Part shown: positions 56,915 to 64,000 of the stretch, in pieces
Layout of the letters: each line of letters starts with the position of its first letter
Numbering within the stretch: position 1 is the first letter of the stretch
NCBI GenBank assembly: GCA_019359375.1
Contig: JAHHHL010000012.1
Span: 62,001 to 126,000 of the forward strand
Length of the DNA stretch: 64,000 nt
Source: Lyngbya sp. HA4199-MV5
GTDB lineage: Bacteria; Cyanobacteriota; Cyanobacteriia; Leptolyngbyales; Leptolyngbyaceae
Reading direction: 5' to 3'
Notes under the pieces: model-generated
Database searches by the model: none
Told to the model about the DNA's origin: nothing
What the model saw: only the letters and a program-made list of their open reading frames with translations
Position numbers and translations under genes: made by a program

Positions 56915-57498
56915 CTGCAAAGTTACCCAAACGTCCCAGAGCTTTTTACTGCGGCAATGAAGACGAAGGCAAGATTAGTTTTTTGCATTCCATTAATCAA
57001 GCCTTGCGGGGTAAGGCATGGGAAAACGTGAAACCATTGCCCGCATACGATTGTTTTGCAGAGCTTGGTTTTGTGCCCGCTGGCTTACTCTTTCAGAATG
57101 GCTGGTGGTTTCACTGCACAGAATGCGATCGCAGCTTTGATGTCGATTGTTGGGACTATGACAAAGACGTTGCACTCCATCCCGTGTTTGAGCGCGATCG
57201 CCGCTTCTGCTCTCAAGCTTGCCGCAACACTTGGCATCAGAATGAGCAAAAGGTAGCCAGGCTTAAGGCGGAGGCGATCGCGATCGTAACAGCTAAATAT
57301 CCAGGCAGCGTCATTCAGCTTGCTTACGTCAGCTTGGCGTACCTGGATCGACCAGACAAGCAGCGTGTTGATTTTAAAGTTCTAGGCGTGGCAGGTGCCG
57401 TTGAGTGGACAAGCGAACAGCCTGATACGGTGTCGGTCCGTAGATGTGACGTAGAAGCTTGGCAGGCATACAAAGCTGGCTTGGAGGTAAGCGCGTGA
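56911..57498 (+). CDS. zinc-finger-like protein
   Basis: 195 aa. A CTEC-x10-C motif and CSQAC (about residues 70-105) could form a zinc ribbon. The rest has beta strands (VIQLAYVSLAYLDRPDKQRV). Coupled on both sides (ATGA and GTGA overlaps). Unknown function. Confidence 0.6.
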   Translation: MTAKLPKRPRAFYCGNEDEGKISFLHSINQALRGKAWENVKPLPAYDCFAELGFVPAGLLFQNGWWFHCTECDRSFDVDCWDYDKDVALHPVFERDRRFCSQACRNTWHQNEQKVARLKAEAIAIVTAKYPGSVIQLAYVSLAYLDRPDKQRVDFKVLGVAGAVEWTSEQPDTVSVRRCDVEAWQAYKAGLEVSA

Positions 57499-57656
57499 TA
57501 CTAATCAGCCCAGAAGCGATCGCCTACCGTCACCGTGCCAGCCTGAGGACGATCGACGACCTGCAATACCTCTGCAACTTTTACAGCATCGTTCCGAGCC
57601 CTGCCACGTTAGAGCGGGTATGGCTGAAGTTGCAGCAAAAGGAGGTAGGGTTTTGA
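57495..57656 (+). CDS. 53-aa protein
   Basis: GTG start overlapping the upstream TGA. MILISPEAIAYRHRASLRTI, helical. Its stop overlaps the methyltransferase start by TTGA. Confidence 0.5.
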   Translation: MILISPEAIAYRHRASLRTIDDLQYLCNFYSIVPSPATLERVWLKLQQKEVGF

Positions 57657-58720
57657 TTGCTGCTCTCACGCCTTTCCCCGGCTCTAAAACCGATTTCAAA
57701 TATGATGGCGTACTTTACCCATCGTTAACGGCTAAAGCCATCTGTGAACCGTTCATGGGTGCGGCGTGTCGTTCGATGATTAACCATCATCTACCGACGA
57801 CCTTGGGCGAGATTAATGCAGCCCAACGGGCAATCGCGCTGGCTTTGCACAACCCGCAAGCTTATAGCGACAGTTACAAAGAAGCGGCTGAGCGTTTTTG
57901 GGGTGGCACGAACGGCTACCGCATTCTCGCTTACGCAGGGAGAAAGAAAGCGCAGACGCTTCTTGGTGAAAGAGAGCCGGAGCTTTGCGCCACTCTGACA
58001 GTCAACTGGCGATCGCTAACTGCTGACCTCTACAGATGGATGTACAGCGAATCAGATTGGAAGCTGGCAGGCTACTACGCTTTTTGTATCCGTGCCTGTT
58101 TTGGCAATGTGATGCGCCTCAATCCCCAAGGGACGCATTTTAATGTTGCTTGGCATATCGATAAGCTGAAAAACGCCTGTGAATACAGCCCTGAACGATG
58201 GCTCAAAGCACTGCAAGCAATTAACTGGAATCCTACTGTGTTGCCTTGTTGGGAGGCAGCGATCGCGGCTGTAGTTGAGCCTGCATCGACGTGGTTGTTG
58301 CTTGACCCTCCTTATTGGGTACCGGGCGATCAGGAAAAAATGACACCGTGTTACCCAGGACACTCGATCGGTACTAACGGGGCGCACGAAGAGACATTTA
58401 GGTTGGCTGTTGACTCGTTGCAGGCAGGCTTAGAGCGCGGGTTTAGTCAGATTACCGTTTGCAATTATCACTCAGACAAGCTTGATGCTGCGCTGACTGC
58501 GCTGATGCAGGACGCAGGGTACAGCTACAAAGCGGTGTTGATGGGTGAATGCAAAGCTTTGGGCAACAGCAACGGGCGCTACAAGCATGGGCAGCGGGTA
58601 GACAAGCGCGATCGCCCTGTCGAGATGATCTACCAGGTTGAACGACAGCAGCGATCGTACTGGCAGGGTTTGAGCACGTCGCAGAGAAGTGAGCAGTTAA
58701 GTTTGCTGGAGGTTGCTTGA
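57653..58720 (+). CDS. D12-class adenine-N6 DNA methyltransferase (Dam-like)
   Basis: 355 aa from TTG 57653, five bases after AAAGGAGGTAG and overlapping the upstream stop; 57620 is an alternative ATG. Conserved blocks: FPGSK at about residue 7 (S-adenosylmethionine region), EPFMGAACRSM about 35 (motif I), and LLLDPPYW about 222 (catalytic motif IV). No nuclease partner lies next to it, so it is a solitary phage enzyme. GATC is the usual target of this class and is also the core of the HIP1 octamer; the link is inference. Confidence 0.85.
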   Translation: MIAALTPFPGSKTDFKYDGVLYPSLTAKAICEPFMGAACRSMINHHLPTTLGEINAAQRAIALALHNPQAYSDSYKEAAERFWGGTNGYRILAYAGRKKAQTLLGEREPELCATLTVNWRSLTADLYRWMYSESDWKLAGYYAFCIRACFGNVMRLNPQGTHFNVAWHIDKLKNACEYSPERWLKALQAINWNPTVLPCWEAAIAAVVEPASTWLLLDPPYWVPGDQEKMTPCYPGHSIGTNGAHEETFRLAVDSLQAGLERGFSQITVCNYHSDKLDAALTALMQDAGYSYKAVLMGECKALGNSNGRYKHGQRVDKRDRPVEMIYQVERQQRSYWQGLSTSQRSEQLSLLEVA

Positions 58721-59031
58721 TGGACAAACTCACTAAGGGAAACGCGATCGCAGGCTTAACCGTGATCAAGCATTCCAAGTCTGGAAATCCCCTGTACGAC
58801 CAGACAGGCGTGCTGCAACCAATACCTGACGGGTGCGAGAGCATCTGTCCTGACCAACCCGATCGCGTGGTCTACCGCTGCCCCGGTCGATCGGGTTACT
58901 GGGTCAGCATCTTGTTTGAAAGGCGTGCCAAACCAGAGCATGTCTATCTCCAGGATCTAGAAATTGCACCAAGCAACGAAAAGCGCTCTCAGCCCCCTGA
59001 AAGCGCTCAAGCAGTAACATCTAATCTCTGA
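58720..59031 (+). CDS. small hypothetical protein
   Basis: 103 aa. ATG shares a base with the methyltransferase stop. Contains CESICPDQPDRVVYRCPGRS with three Cys and a beta domain ending YLQDLEI. A possible partner of the enzyme by coupling. Confidence 0.55.
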   Translation: MDKLTKGNAIAGLTVIKHSKSGNPLYDQTGVLQPIPDGCESICPDQPDRVVYRCPGRSGYWVSILFERRAKPEHVYLQDLEIAPSNEKRSQPPESAQAVTSNL

Positions 59032-59035
59032 GATT

Positions 59036-59872
59036 ATGCCGTATAAACTTCAAACCGCCGAAAGTATTGAAAACTACGATCGCAAAAAAGCAACGGCGAT
59101 CGCCATTTTGAAGCAACGCGCCAACACGTTGTATGGGCTACCTGTCGATCGCTTTGCCCGTAGCTGTGGTATCAGGCTCAACAAAACGTACAAGCCGAGC
59201 ACGCCCTGGAGTCGTCGTTGGAGCAAGCAGCTTAAGAGTTTTGTAGCGGCGCTGACCGCCGATGGCACGATCGTGGTACAGAAAACATTTCCACTTATAA
59301 CTAACGAACCTTATCGGGTTTATTTGGCTGGCACACAACCGCCGTTTCAGATGCTGCGGAGCTACACCAGCTACAAACGAGCGCAAGGACGTGAGAGAGA
59401 AGCTCTGCCAATCCACCCTCGCTCTCTCAGGGCTGATGACCTGCAACCCAAAGAAAAGAGCATCAAACAAGCGTTGTTACAGCTAACGGAGAATGACTAC
59501 GACTGGCGGAGTGTGAGCGCGATCGACGCTTTGTTGTTGGACGAGAAAATAGCAGATTACGTCATACGAGGAAGCCTTTGCCGCATTTGTCAGCATTTAG
59601 CCGCGATCGGCGTCTTCCAACGGCAATATTTTGGCAAGGATTTAAGCTACCGCCGCACACCTGACAATGAAAAGCATTTTGACATTGGTTGTCAGGTCAT
59701 CACGCTACCGGGTACCCCTTCTGAGAAATACGGCATCGTACAGGCTGTACAAGATCACCCTCTGTATCCGACCGTGCAGCAACTTACGGTGGCGTGGGAA
59801 GACGGGACCCGATCGCTCACCAGCAATGAACTAACTTATGTTTGCGTCACAGCGGAGGAGCAATCAGCATGA
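59036..59872 (+). CDS. hypothetical protein
   Basis: 278 aa. Basic N-terminus (KKATAIAILKQRANTLYGLP), middle helix block LCRICQHLAAIGVFQRQYFG (CxxC), and a C-terminal SH3-like part (YGIVQAVQDHPLYPTVQQLT, VAWEDGTRSLTSNELTYV). May bind nucleic acid. Overlaps the next gene (ATGA). Confidence 0.55.
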   Translation: MPYKLQTAESIENYDRKKATAIAILKQRANTLYGLPVDRFARSCGIRLNKTYKPSTPWSRRWSKQLKSFVAALTADGTIVVQKTFPLITNEPYRVYLAGTQPPFQMLRSYTSYKRAQGREREALPIHPRSLRADDLQPKEKSIKQALLQLTENDYDWRSVSAIDALLLDEKIADYVIRGSLCRICQHLAAIGVFQRQYFGKDLSYRRTPDNEKHFDIGCQVITLPGTPSEKYGIVQAVQDHPLYPTVQQLTVAWEDGTRSLTSNELTYVCVTAEEQSA

Positions 59873-60354
59873 GAACACTACTTGACGCGCTTTATGCTGG
59901 CATTCCTGCCGCTGATCACGAGTGCTTGACTTTACTCCTGAAGCACCCGCTCATTCGCCGGGAGGCAAAGCATCATTTTGAAGCAGGGAGTCGATCGCTC
60001 CGGGGTCAACGAGAAGGATTGAGACGGGCGATCGCGTACCTCAGCATTCAAATCAGTCCGTTAGCTGAACAACGGGGCAGGCAAAAAGGGCAGAGACCAG
60101 CCAGCGCACCAAAGACAAAAGCTTTGATCACTCGGTTGCGCTCAGAAAACCGCTGGCTGTTGTCGAGTGAATTTACCAAAGAAGAGCGATCGCTGCTTGG
60201 CTCCGCTGTTTATCGCCAGCTTGTAGTCAAACGGAGGCACGCGGGTAGCACGCGGTTGCAAGAGTATGGGTTGCCTGCATGGGTAGAGACGGAAGGAGCG
60301 ATCGGGTTGGAGGTAGTAGTGGCAGGAGTTGAGTCTCAGGAGGTTTCCCCATGA
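59869..60354 (+). CDS. basic helical protein
   Basis: 161 aa from ATG 59869. Very basic in the middle (RGQREGLRRAIAYLSIQISP, RQKGQRP). Possible DNA or RNA binding. Unknown. Confidence 0.5.
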   Translation: MRTLLDALYAGIPAADHECLTLLLKHPLIRREAKHHFEAGSRSLRGQREGLRRAIAYLSIQISPLAEQRGRQKGQRPASAPKTKALITRLRSENRWLLSSEFTKEERSLLGSAVYRQLVVKRRHAGSTRLQEYGLPAWVETEGAIGLEVVVAGVESQEVSP

Positions 60355-60467
60355 AACTTACCTACTACCCCACCTACCCTCCGTTCCATCTCAAGCTGTC
60401 GCGGCTAGCGCTGCTCTGGCAAAGAGAGCACGCGGCTCAGTCCCCCGTTCAGCGACGGTCGCCATGA
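60351..60467 (+). CDS. 38-aa micro-ORF
   Basis: ATG overlaps the upstream TGA and is preceded by CAGGAGG, an excellent ribosome-binding site; its own TGA overlaps the next ATG. MKLTYYPTYPPFHLKLSRLA is unlike any family. Coupling suggests translation. Confidence 0.45.
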   Translation: MKLTYYPTYPPFHLKLSRLALLWQREHAAQSPVQRRSP

Positions 60468-60640
60468 TGCTAGCCCTGTTAACGGCAATTTCTCTGAGCT
60501 TCACTGTCAAGTCAATGTTTGACCTCGTTGCTGCTACCAAAAGCGCGATCGCGACTCACAAAAAATGCCGCCAACTTGAACGCGAACTAGACCTAGAAAC
60601 GCAGAAAGAAACCCTGGAAACGCTCTATCGCAGGTACTGA
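60464..60640 (+). CDS. 58-aa membrane protein
   Basis: MMLALLTAISLSFTVKSMFD is a hydrophobic N-terminal helix; the rest (RQLERELDLETQKETLETLY) is a coil. Size and layout recall phage Rz/spanin-type inner-membrane subunits, without proof. Overlaps both neighbours. Confidence 0.55.
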   Translation: MMLALLTAISLSFTVKSMFDLVAATKSAIATHKKCRQLERELDLETQKETLETLYRRY

Positions 60641-60945
60641 TGATGTCTAAACGTTACTCAAAACCCATGCTCAAGCTCTTGCACAGATTAGGTAACTTCT
60701 TAGCAAGGCACGATCGCCTGCGTGTCATCCTCGACGACCAAAGCGGGTCGGTCTACCTGGAGCGCTATTTCTTGCTGTTTCAGGGTCGTAAAGATGGACA
60801 AAACAGCAGCAACATTCAAGAACCACCTTTTAATCTACTGCTCGTTGCCGTTCCTGTGCCTGTGCGATCTGCTCAGCCATCCATAGCCTTGTCTCTTCCT
60901 CCGTGCGGAAGCGCCGAATCGCTCCCAGCACAGGGAACCACTTGA
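60640..60945 (+). CDS. hypothetical protein overlapping an opposite gene
   Basis: 101 aa (or 100 from the second Met). MMSKRYSKPMLKLLHRLGNF, basic. The last 39 codons overlap 60830-61147 on the other strand; the C-terminal composition there is less convincing, so either overlap is real or the true plus gene is shorter. Confidence 0.4.
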   Translation: MMSKRYSKPMLKLLHRLGNFLARHDRLRVILDDQSGSVYLERYFLLFQGRKDGQNSSNIQEPPFNLLLVAVPVPVRSAQPSIALSLPPCGSAESLPAQGTT

Positions 60946-61147
60946 TATAAGCCGTAAAGGGAAGGGCAAGGATCGGATCGTGGCTGTAGTGCCCAAGCTT
61001 CTTCCCCGTTTCATCAAACACATCAGTCCACTTCCGTCGATCGCTGTCCGCCGCAAACCGTACTATAAGCCGCTCCGTCATGACATCAACCGCCCAGGTA
61101 TGCGGGTGTTTATTAAAGTCCAAAAGCTCACAAATGCGTATACCCAT
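60830..61147 (-). CDS. small hypothetical protein
   Basis: 105 aa. LIVRFAADSDRRKWTDVFDE, TGKKLGHYSHDPILALPFTA, then a basic/acidic helix. It has a well-formed domain-like pattern. Adjacent to the minus-strand XRE gene. Confidence 0.6.
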   Translation of the reverse strand: MGIRICELLDFNKHPHTWAVDVMTERLIVRFAADSDRRKWTDVFDETGKKLGHYSHDPILALPFTAYIKWFPVLGAIRRFRTEEETRLWMAEQIAQAQERQRAVD

Positions 61148-61220
61148 GCTCGCTATATTTTCTCGCTATTCAAATCGCGATCGCACTCTTGAAACGACGG
61201 GCGATCGCTTTTCTCAATCC

Positions 61221-61445
61221 TTAAGCTGCTACAGACTCTTCGTCAGGAATGTGGACAAGAAAATCACCTGGCTGGACTCTGTAAGCAGCGCAAATTTTAT
61301 CCATTACTGGGGCTGTAGGAACTTGCGTCGGATCGTCATACAGGTTGTACGCCGTGTTTTGAGACACGCCAATATCTTTCCAAAATCTGTATCGACTTTT
61401 CCCCATGCCATCTACAAGTGGCTTAATGCGATTCCGAATCGCCAT
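61221..61445 (-). CDS. small XRE-type HTH regulator
   Basis: 74 aa from ATG 61445 (MAIRNRIKPLVDGMGKSRYR). FWKDIGVSQNTAYNLYDDPT, then VMDKICAAYRVQPGDFLV is the HTH of the small Cro-like group. Divergent from the plus genes, so it may repress them. Confidence 0.75.
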   Translation of the reverse strand: MAIRNRIKPLVDGMGKSRYRFWKDIGVSQNTAYNLYDDPTQVPTAPVMDKICAAYRVQPGDFLVHIPDEESVAA

Positions 61446-61656
61446 ACGATCTCTCACCTTGCATCACCTCCTACGCATCTGTTCGTTGTTACTACTCATT
61501 ATATACTGCTTGGGTTGCTATATCAATCCATAACGTATAGAATAAGAGAAGGCAAGGGAAACCGAGCCTGCAAACAGATGCCAGCGCTGCCAGTTTCCGA
61601 GGCTTTCAGCGCTGGCTATCCCCAAGTCATTACGTACTCAGAGGACTGCACTAATT

Positions 61657-62055
61657 ATGGCATTATCCCCTTCTCCTGCGATCGCACCCTCTACCGCATC
61701 CCCACAGACCGAGATACTCCAGTCTTTAGCCGTAGCCCAACGTGCGGACGAGGCGCTACGAGTTTACCGAAAAGTGGCAGCGCAGCAAGTGATCGAGACG
61801 CAGCGCGTACCAGCAAAGACAACCCCGCAGACGTTTTACATCACAGCGATCCATCCCGATCGACCTGTCGATCAAATCGAGCGCCTCACAATTCTGATGG
61901 AAAACGAGTGGGAAGACGAGGATGCACTCATCAACCTCGTCACCAATGCATCAGGCTTCCTGGAAGTGATGCAGGCAGTACGTCAGCATCCAGAGTTCCA
62001 GAACAAGCGCTGGTGTTTTCGGGAAAGTTGGGGGGAAGGCGAGTCCCCGTTTTAG
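61657..62055 (+). CDS. hypothetical protein
   Basis: 132 aa. Helical start (QSLAVAQRADEALRVYRKVA), then a beta-alpha C-terminus with AIHPDRPVDQIERLTILMEN and VMQAVRQHPEFQNKRWCFRE. Unknown. Likely start of the recombination gene run. Confidence 0.55.
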   Translation: MALSPSPAIAPSTASPQTEILQSLAVAQRADEALRVYRKVAAQQVIETQRVPAKTTPQTFYITAIHPDRPVDQIERLTILMENEWEDEDALINLVTNASGFLEVMQAVRQHPEFQNKRWCFRESWGEGESPF

Positions 62056-62159
62056 TTTTTCAAAGCGGTCTTCTGAGGCTACCGCTTCGGTTTCTTGTGC
62101 GTGTTCGGGCGTGAGCGACGACGCGATCGCCCCTTCTAATCTTGCAAAATTGAGGTTTT

Positions 62160-63014
62160 ATGCAAAAAATTGACGACCTGCGTGATGCCAACCTGAGTGG
62201 TGCCGACCTGAGTGGTGCCAACCTGAGTGGTGCCAACCTGAGTGGTGCCAACTTGAGTGGTGCCGACCTGAGTGATGCCAACTTGCGTGGTGCCAACTTG
62301 AGTGGTGCTGACCTGAGTGGTGCCGACCTGAGTGATGCCAACCTGAGTGGTGCTGACCTGAGTGGTGCTGACCTGAGTGGTGCTGACCTGAGTGGTGCTG
62401 ACCTGAGTGGTGCTGACCTGAGTGGTGCCAACCTGAGTGGTGCCAACCTGAGTGTTGCCGACCTGAGTGGTGCCAACTTGAGTGGTGCTGACCTGAGTGG
62501 TGCCGACCTGAGTGATGCCGACCTGCGTGATGCCAACCTGAGTGATGCCAACCTGAGTGGTGCTGACCTGAGTGGTGCTGACCTGAGTGGTGCTGACCTG
62601 AGTGGTGCCAACTTGAGTGGTGCTGACCTGAGTGGTGCCAACCTGAGTGGTGCCAACCTGAGTGGTGCGATCGGTATTGGCGAGCAATCTGAATATGCTG
62701 TTGGGCTGGTGAAACAAATCGCAGAGATTGTGCTAGCCGACAACTCAAAACTACAAATGGATAAAGTGCATGTGTGCGAAACAACTCATTGCTTAGCGGG
62801 TTGGGTTTGCACACTGGATCAAACTGCCAAGACGCTAGAGCCAATTTTTGGTTGGAACGCCGCAGCTTGCTTAGCAGTGCCGATCCCTGCGTTTACAGAC
62901 TTATTTTTTGCTGACAACGCCACCGCGATCGCCTTCCTTCAGAAAGTGCAGAGCGGTGCCATTGATTTGAGCCGTAGGACGATCGCGCACAAACTTGACG
63001 CAGGAGAGCAATGA
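62160..63014 (+). CDS. pentapeptide-repeat protein
   Basis: 284 aa. Residues 9-168 are about 32 repeats of A-[DN]-L-[SR]-x, predicting a right-handed quadrilateral beta-helix. Such proteins may mimic DNA and protect gyrase; that role is not shown here. The C-terminus ([20 protein letters not shown], then [13 protein letters not shown]) is a domain seen in phage and cyanobacterial proteins. It overlaps the RecT-like gene by 4 bases. Confidence 0.85.
   Translation: MQKIDDLRDANLSGADLSGANLSGANLSGANLSGADLSDANLRGANLSGADLSGADLSDANLSGADLSGADLSGADLSGADLSGADLSGANLSGANLSVADLSGANLSGADLSGADLSDADLRDANLSDANLSGADLSGADLSGADLSGANLSGADLSGANLSGANLSGAIGIGEQSEYAVGLVKQIAEIVLADNSKLQMDKVHVCETTHCLAGWVCTLDQTAKTLEPIFGWNAAACLAVPIPAFTDLFFADNATAIAFLQKVQSGAIDLSRRTIAHKLDAGEQ
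62170..62670 (+). repeat. 15-bp tandem repeat array in coding DNA
   Basis: The unit CCTGAGTGGTGCCAA and near-identical variants run in tandem. Synonymous sites are also nearly uniform, so the array was recently expanded by slippage or recombination. Confidence 0.9.
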
Positions 63015-63832
63015 GCAATTTAGCGACAGTACCAACCAGTGAAGCCTTTCATATCGATCGCGCTCAAGCAATGACGATCACAGAAAAAGTGATTGCTGAA
63101 AACGGCAATTTATATCAATTAACGGGTGGAGAACGCAAGCTTTACTACCTTGCGATGTGCGATCGTTACGGACTTGATCCTTATAGCAACCCTTTTGATT
63201 ATATGAAGGGGAAAGACCGCAGCGGCAATCAAATCTTGACGCTTTATCCAAACAAGAAAGCTGCCGAACAATTTGGCTACCGGAAACGTTTGGATGTACG
63301 CATTGTAGAGAAAACAATCACCGACGGCACAGCTATTGTTACCGTTATTGTTACCGATAACAGTCGCGTGATTGAAGAGATTGGTGCTGTCGAAATTACG
63401 AGCTATGTGAAAGCGGGTGATGCCCTCAAGAAAGCGTTAACACAAGCGAGGCGGCGCGGTATTCTTGCCTTTTGCGGGTTTTCCCCAGACGGGCATGATG
63501 ACAACGCTATCCCTTCTGAAGCGCTTGATCATGGCATTGAAGCCACAGTGGTGGATGCCGCAATTTTGAGCGAACCATCAACGTTCGATCGACAGCCAAC
63601 AATGGACGCGATTACTGCTGGAATAAAGCGCTTGGGATGGTCAAAAAAACAGGGTAGTGAGTATCTTCAGCGAGCCTACGGCAAGCCGACACGCGATCAG
63701 TTAACCGATGCCGAGTTGACTGATTTTGCTGATTATCTCGAAAGTTTCAAAGCGCAGCCAGAAGTAGCGCAAGCAGAGTCGATCGACGTTGGAAATTCTG
63801 CTACCGCTGATGAATTTCCTGCCTTGGATTAG
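63011..63832 (+). CDS. RecT/single-strand annealing protein candidate
   Basis: 273 aa. The segment [20 protein letters not shown], then [22 protein letters not shown], and [20 protein letters not shown] matches phage RecT/Redbeta-type annealing proteins (GLNPxxxPFxY...LYxxKxAxxQ). It would anneal single strands during phage replication or recombination. A C-terminal helical part about 190-240 follows. Operon with the pentapeptide protein. Confidence 0.6.
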   Translation: MSNLATVPTSEAFHIDRAQAMTITEKVIAENGNLYQLTGGERKLYYLAMCDRYGLDPYSNPFDYMKGKDRSGNQILTLYPNKKAAEQFGYRKRLDVRIVEKTITDGTAIVTVIVTDNSRVIEEIGAVEITSYVKAGDALKKALTQARRRGILAFCGFSPDGHDDNAIPSEALDHGIEATVVDAAILSEPSTFDRQPTMDAITAGIKRLGWSKKQGSEYLQRAYGKPTRDQLTDAELTDFADYLESFKAQPEVAQAESIDVGNSATADEFPALD

Positions 63833-63851
63833 CCCTTTATTCCTGAGAGTC

Positions 63852-64000
63852 ATGGTTAACACGAAGTTTGGTTATGCGAAACGGGCAAGAATTTTAGCAA
63901 AGACCCAAAACCTTTGCTGGTATTGCGGTTGCGGGTTTGATGAATTGACGGACGATCTAAGTAAAGCGCCGTGTCTCGATCACGTCATACCTCAGTCAAG
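63852..64000 (+). CDS. HNH endonuclease, 5' part
   Basis: Partial, about 49 codons. MVNTKFGYAKRARILAKTQN, then LCWYCGCGF (C-x2-C) and CLDHVIP, the first HNH histidine. The window ends before the second half. Confidence 0.75.
   Translation, partial: MVNTKFGYAKRARILAKTQNLCWYCGCGFDELTDDLSKAPCLDHVIPQS

Noticed and set aside
61080-62114. 344-aa plus-strand ORF
   Set aside because: It overlaps the minus-strand XRE gene and, in another frame, the more protein-like 61657-62055 gene. Its composition is irregular with many Cys, His and Arg.
62170-62670. Possible CRISPR array or minisatellite
   Set aside because: Units are contiguous, 15 bp, without spacers, and are in frame with a pentapeptide protein.
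62060-62844. Three long minus-strand ORFs across the pentapeptide array
   Set aside because: They are open only because a 15-bp repeat has a length divisible by three; products are simple tandem repeats such as TTQVG.
1-64000. tRNA genes or an integrase/attachment site
   Set aside because: I looked for T-loop consensus and tyrosine or serine recombinase motifs on both strands and saw none convincing; the element may extend beyond the window.

Overview
The window looks cyanobacterial. The palindrome GCGATCGC (HIP1) and its core CGATCG recur throughout, inside viral genes as well as elsewhere, so this DNA has probably been resident in a cyanobacterial genome for a long time. The content is that of a temperate tailed phage (siphovirus-like), as a prophage or phage-plasmid. 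I found no integrase, tRNA, rRNA or CRISPR array, so I cannot choose between those forms.

Region 1 (about 0.9-32.2 kb, all minus strand) is a nearly continuous late operon, read right to left: a SigF/SigB-like sigma factor without region 4, a DNA-binding protein, small and large terminase, a giant portal/MuF/ADP-ribosyltransferase-like fusion, prohead protease/scaffold, decoration protein, major capsid protein, head-tail completion genes, tail tube, a tail chaperone pair with an apparent -1 frameshift site, a 1399-aa tape measure, tail tip/hub proteins, a LamG-like adhesin, a type IV pilin-like protein, and duplicated fibre/decoration proteins.

Region 2 (32.4-38.0 kb, plus strand) holds a paralogue of a tail protein, several intrinsic terminators, a 116-bp inverted-repeat element, small membrane and coiled-coil genes that could be a lysis cassette, and a second pilin-like gene.

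Region 3 (38.0-43.7 kb, minus strand) is the most unusual part. A tightly coupled operon encodes a helix-turn-helix/coiled-coil protein, membrane proteins, a membrane-anchored P-loop ATPase, two small membrane proteins, and one polypeptide with M23 peptidase, lytic transglycosylase and HtrA-like protease domains. It resembles an envelope-crossing translocation module, but no recognised conjugation or secretion gene accompanies it. Its upstream region carries GGAAC boxes at 10-11 bp spacing, facing a divergent ribbon-helix-helix gene.

Region 4 (43.9-64.0 kb, mostly plus strand) is the early/accessory region: duplicated small gene pairs, a clamp-loader-like microprotein, a GvpU-like protein, a Rha-domain regulator, a lipoprotein, three HTH regulators with palindromic operators, many small overlapping genes, a D12-class adenine methyltransferase, a pentapeptide-repeat protein, a RecT-like annealing protein, and an HNH nuclease cut by the window end.

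A plausible logic: the XRE-type repressors control the early region; recombination and methylation genes handle DNA; the sigma factor opens the late operon; and regions 2-3 supply lysis or envelope-crossing functions. Most small early genes have no recognisable function.
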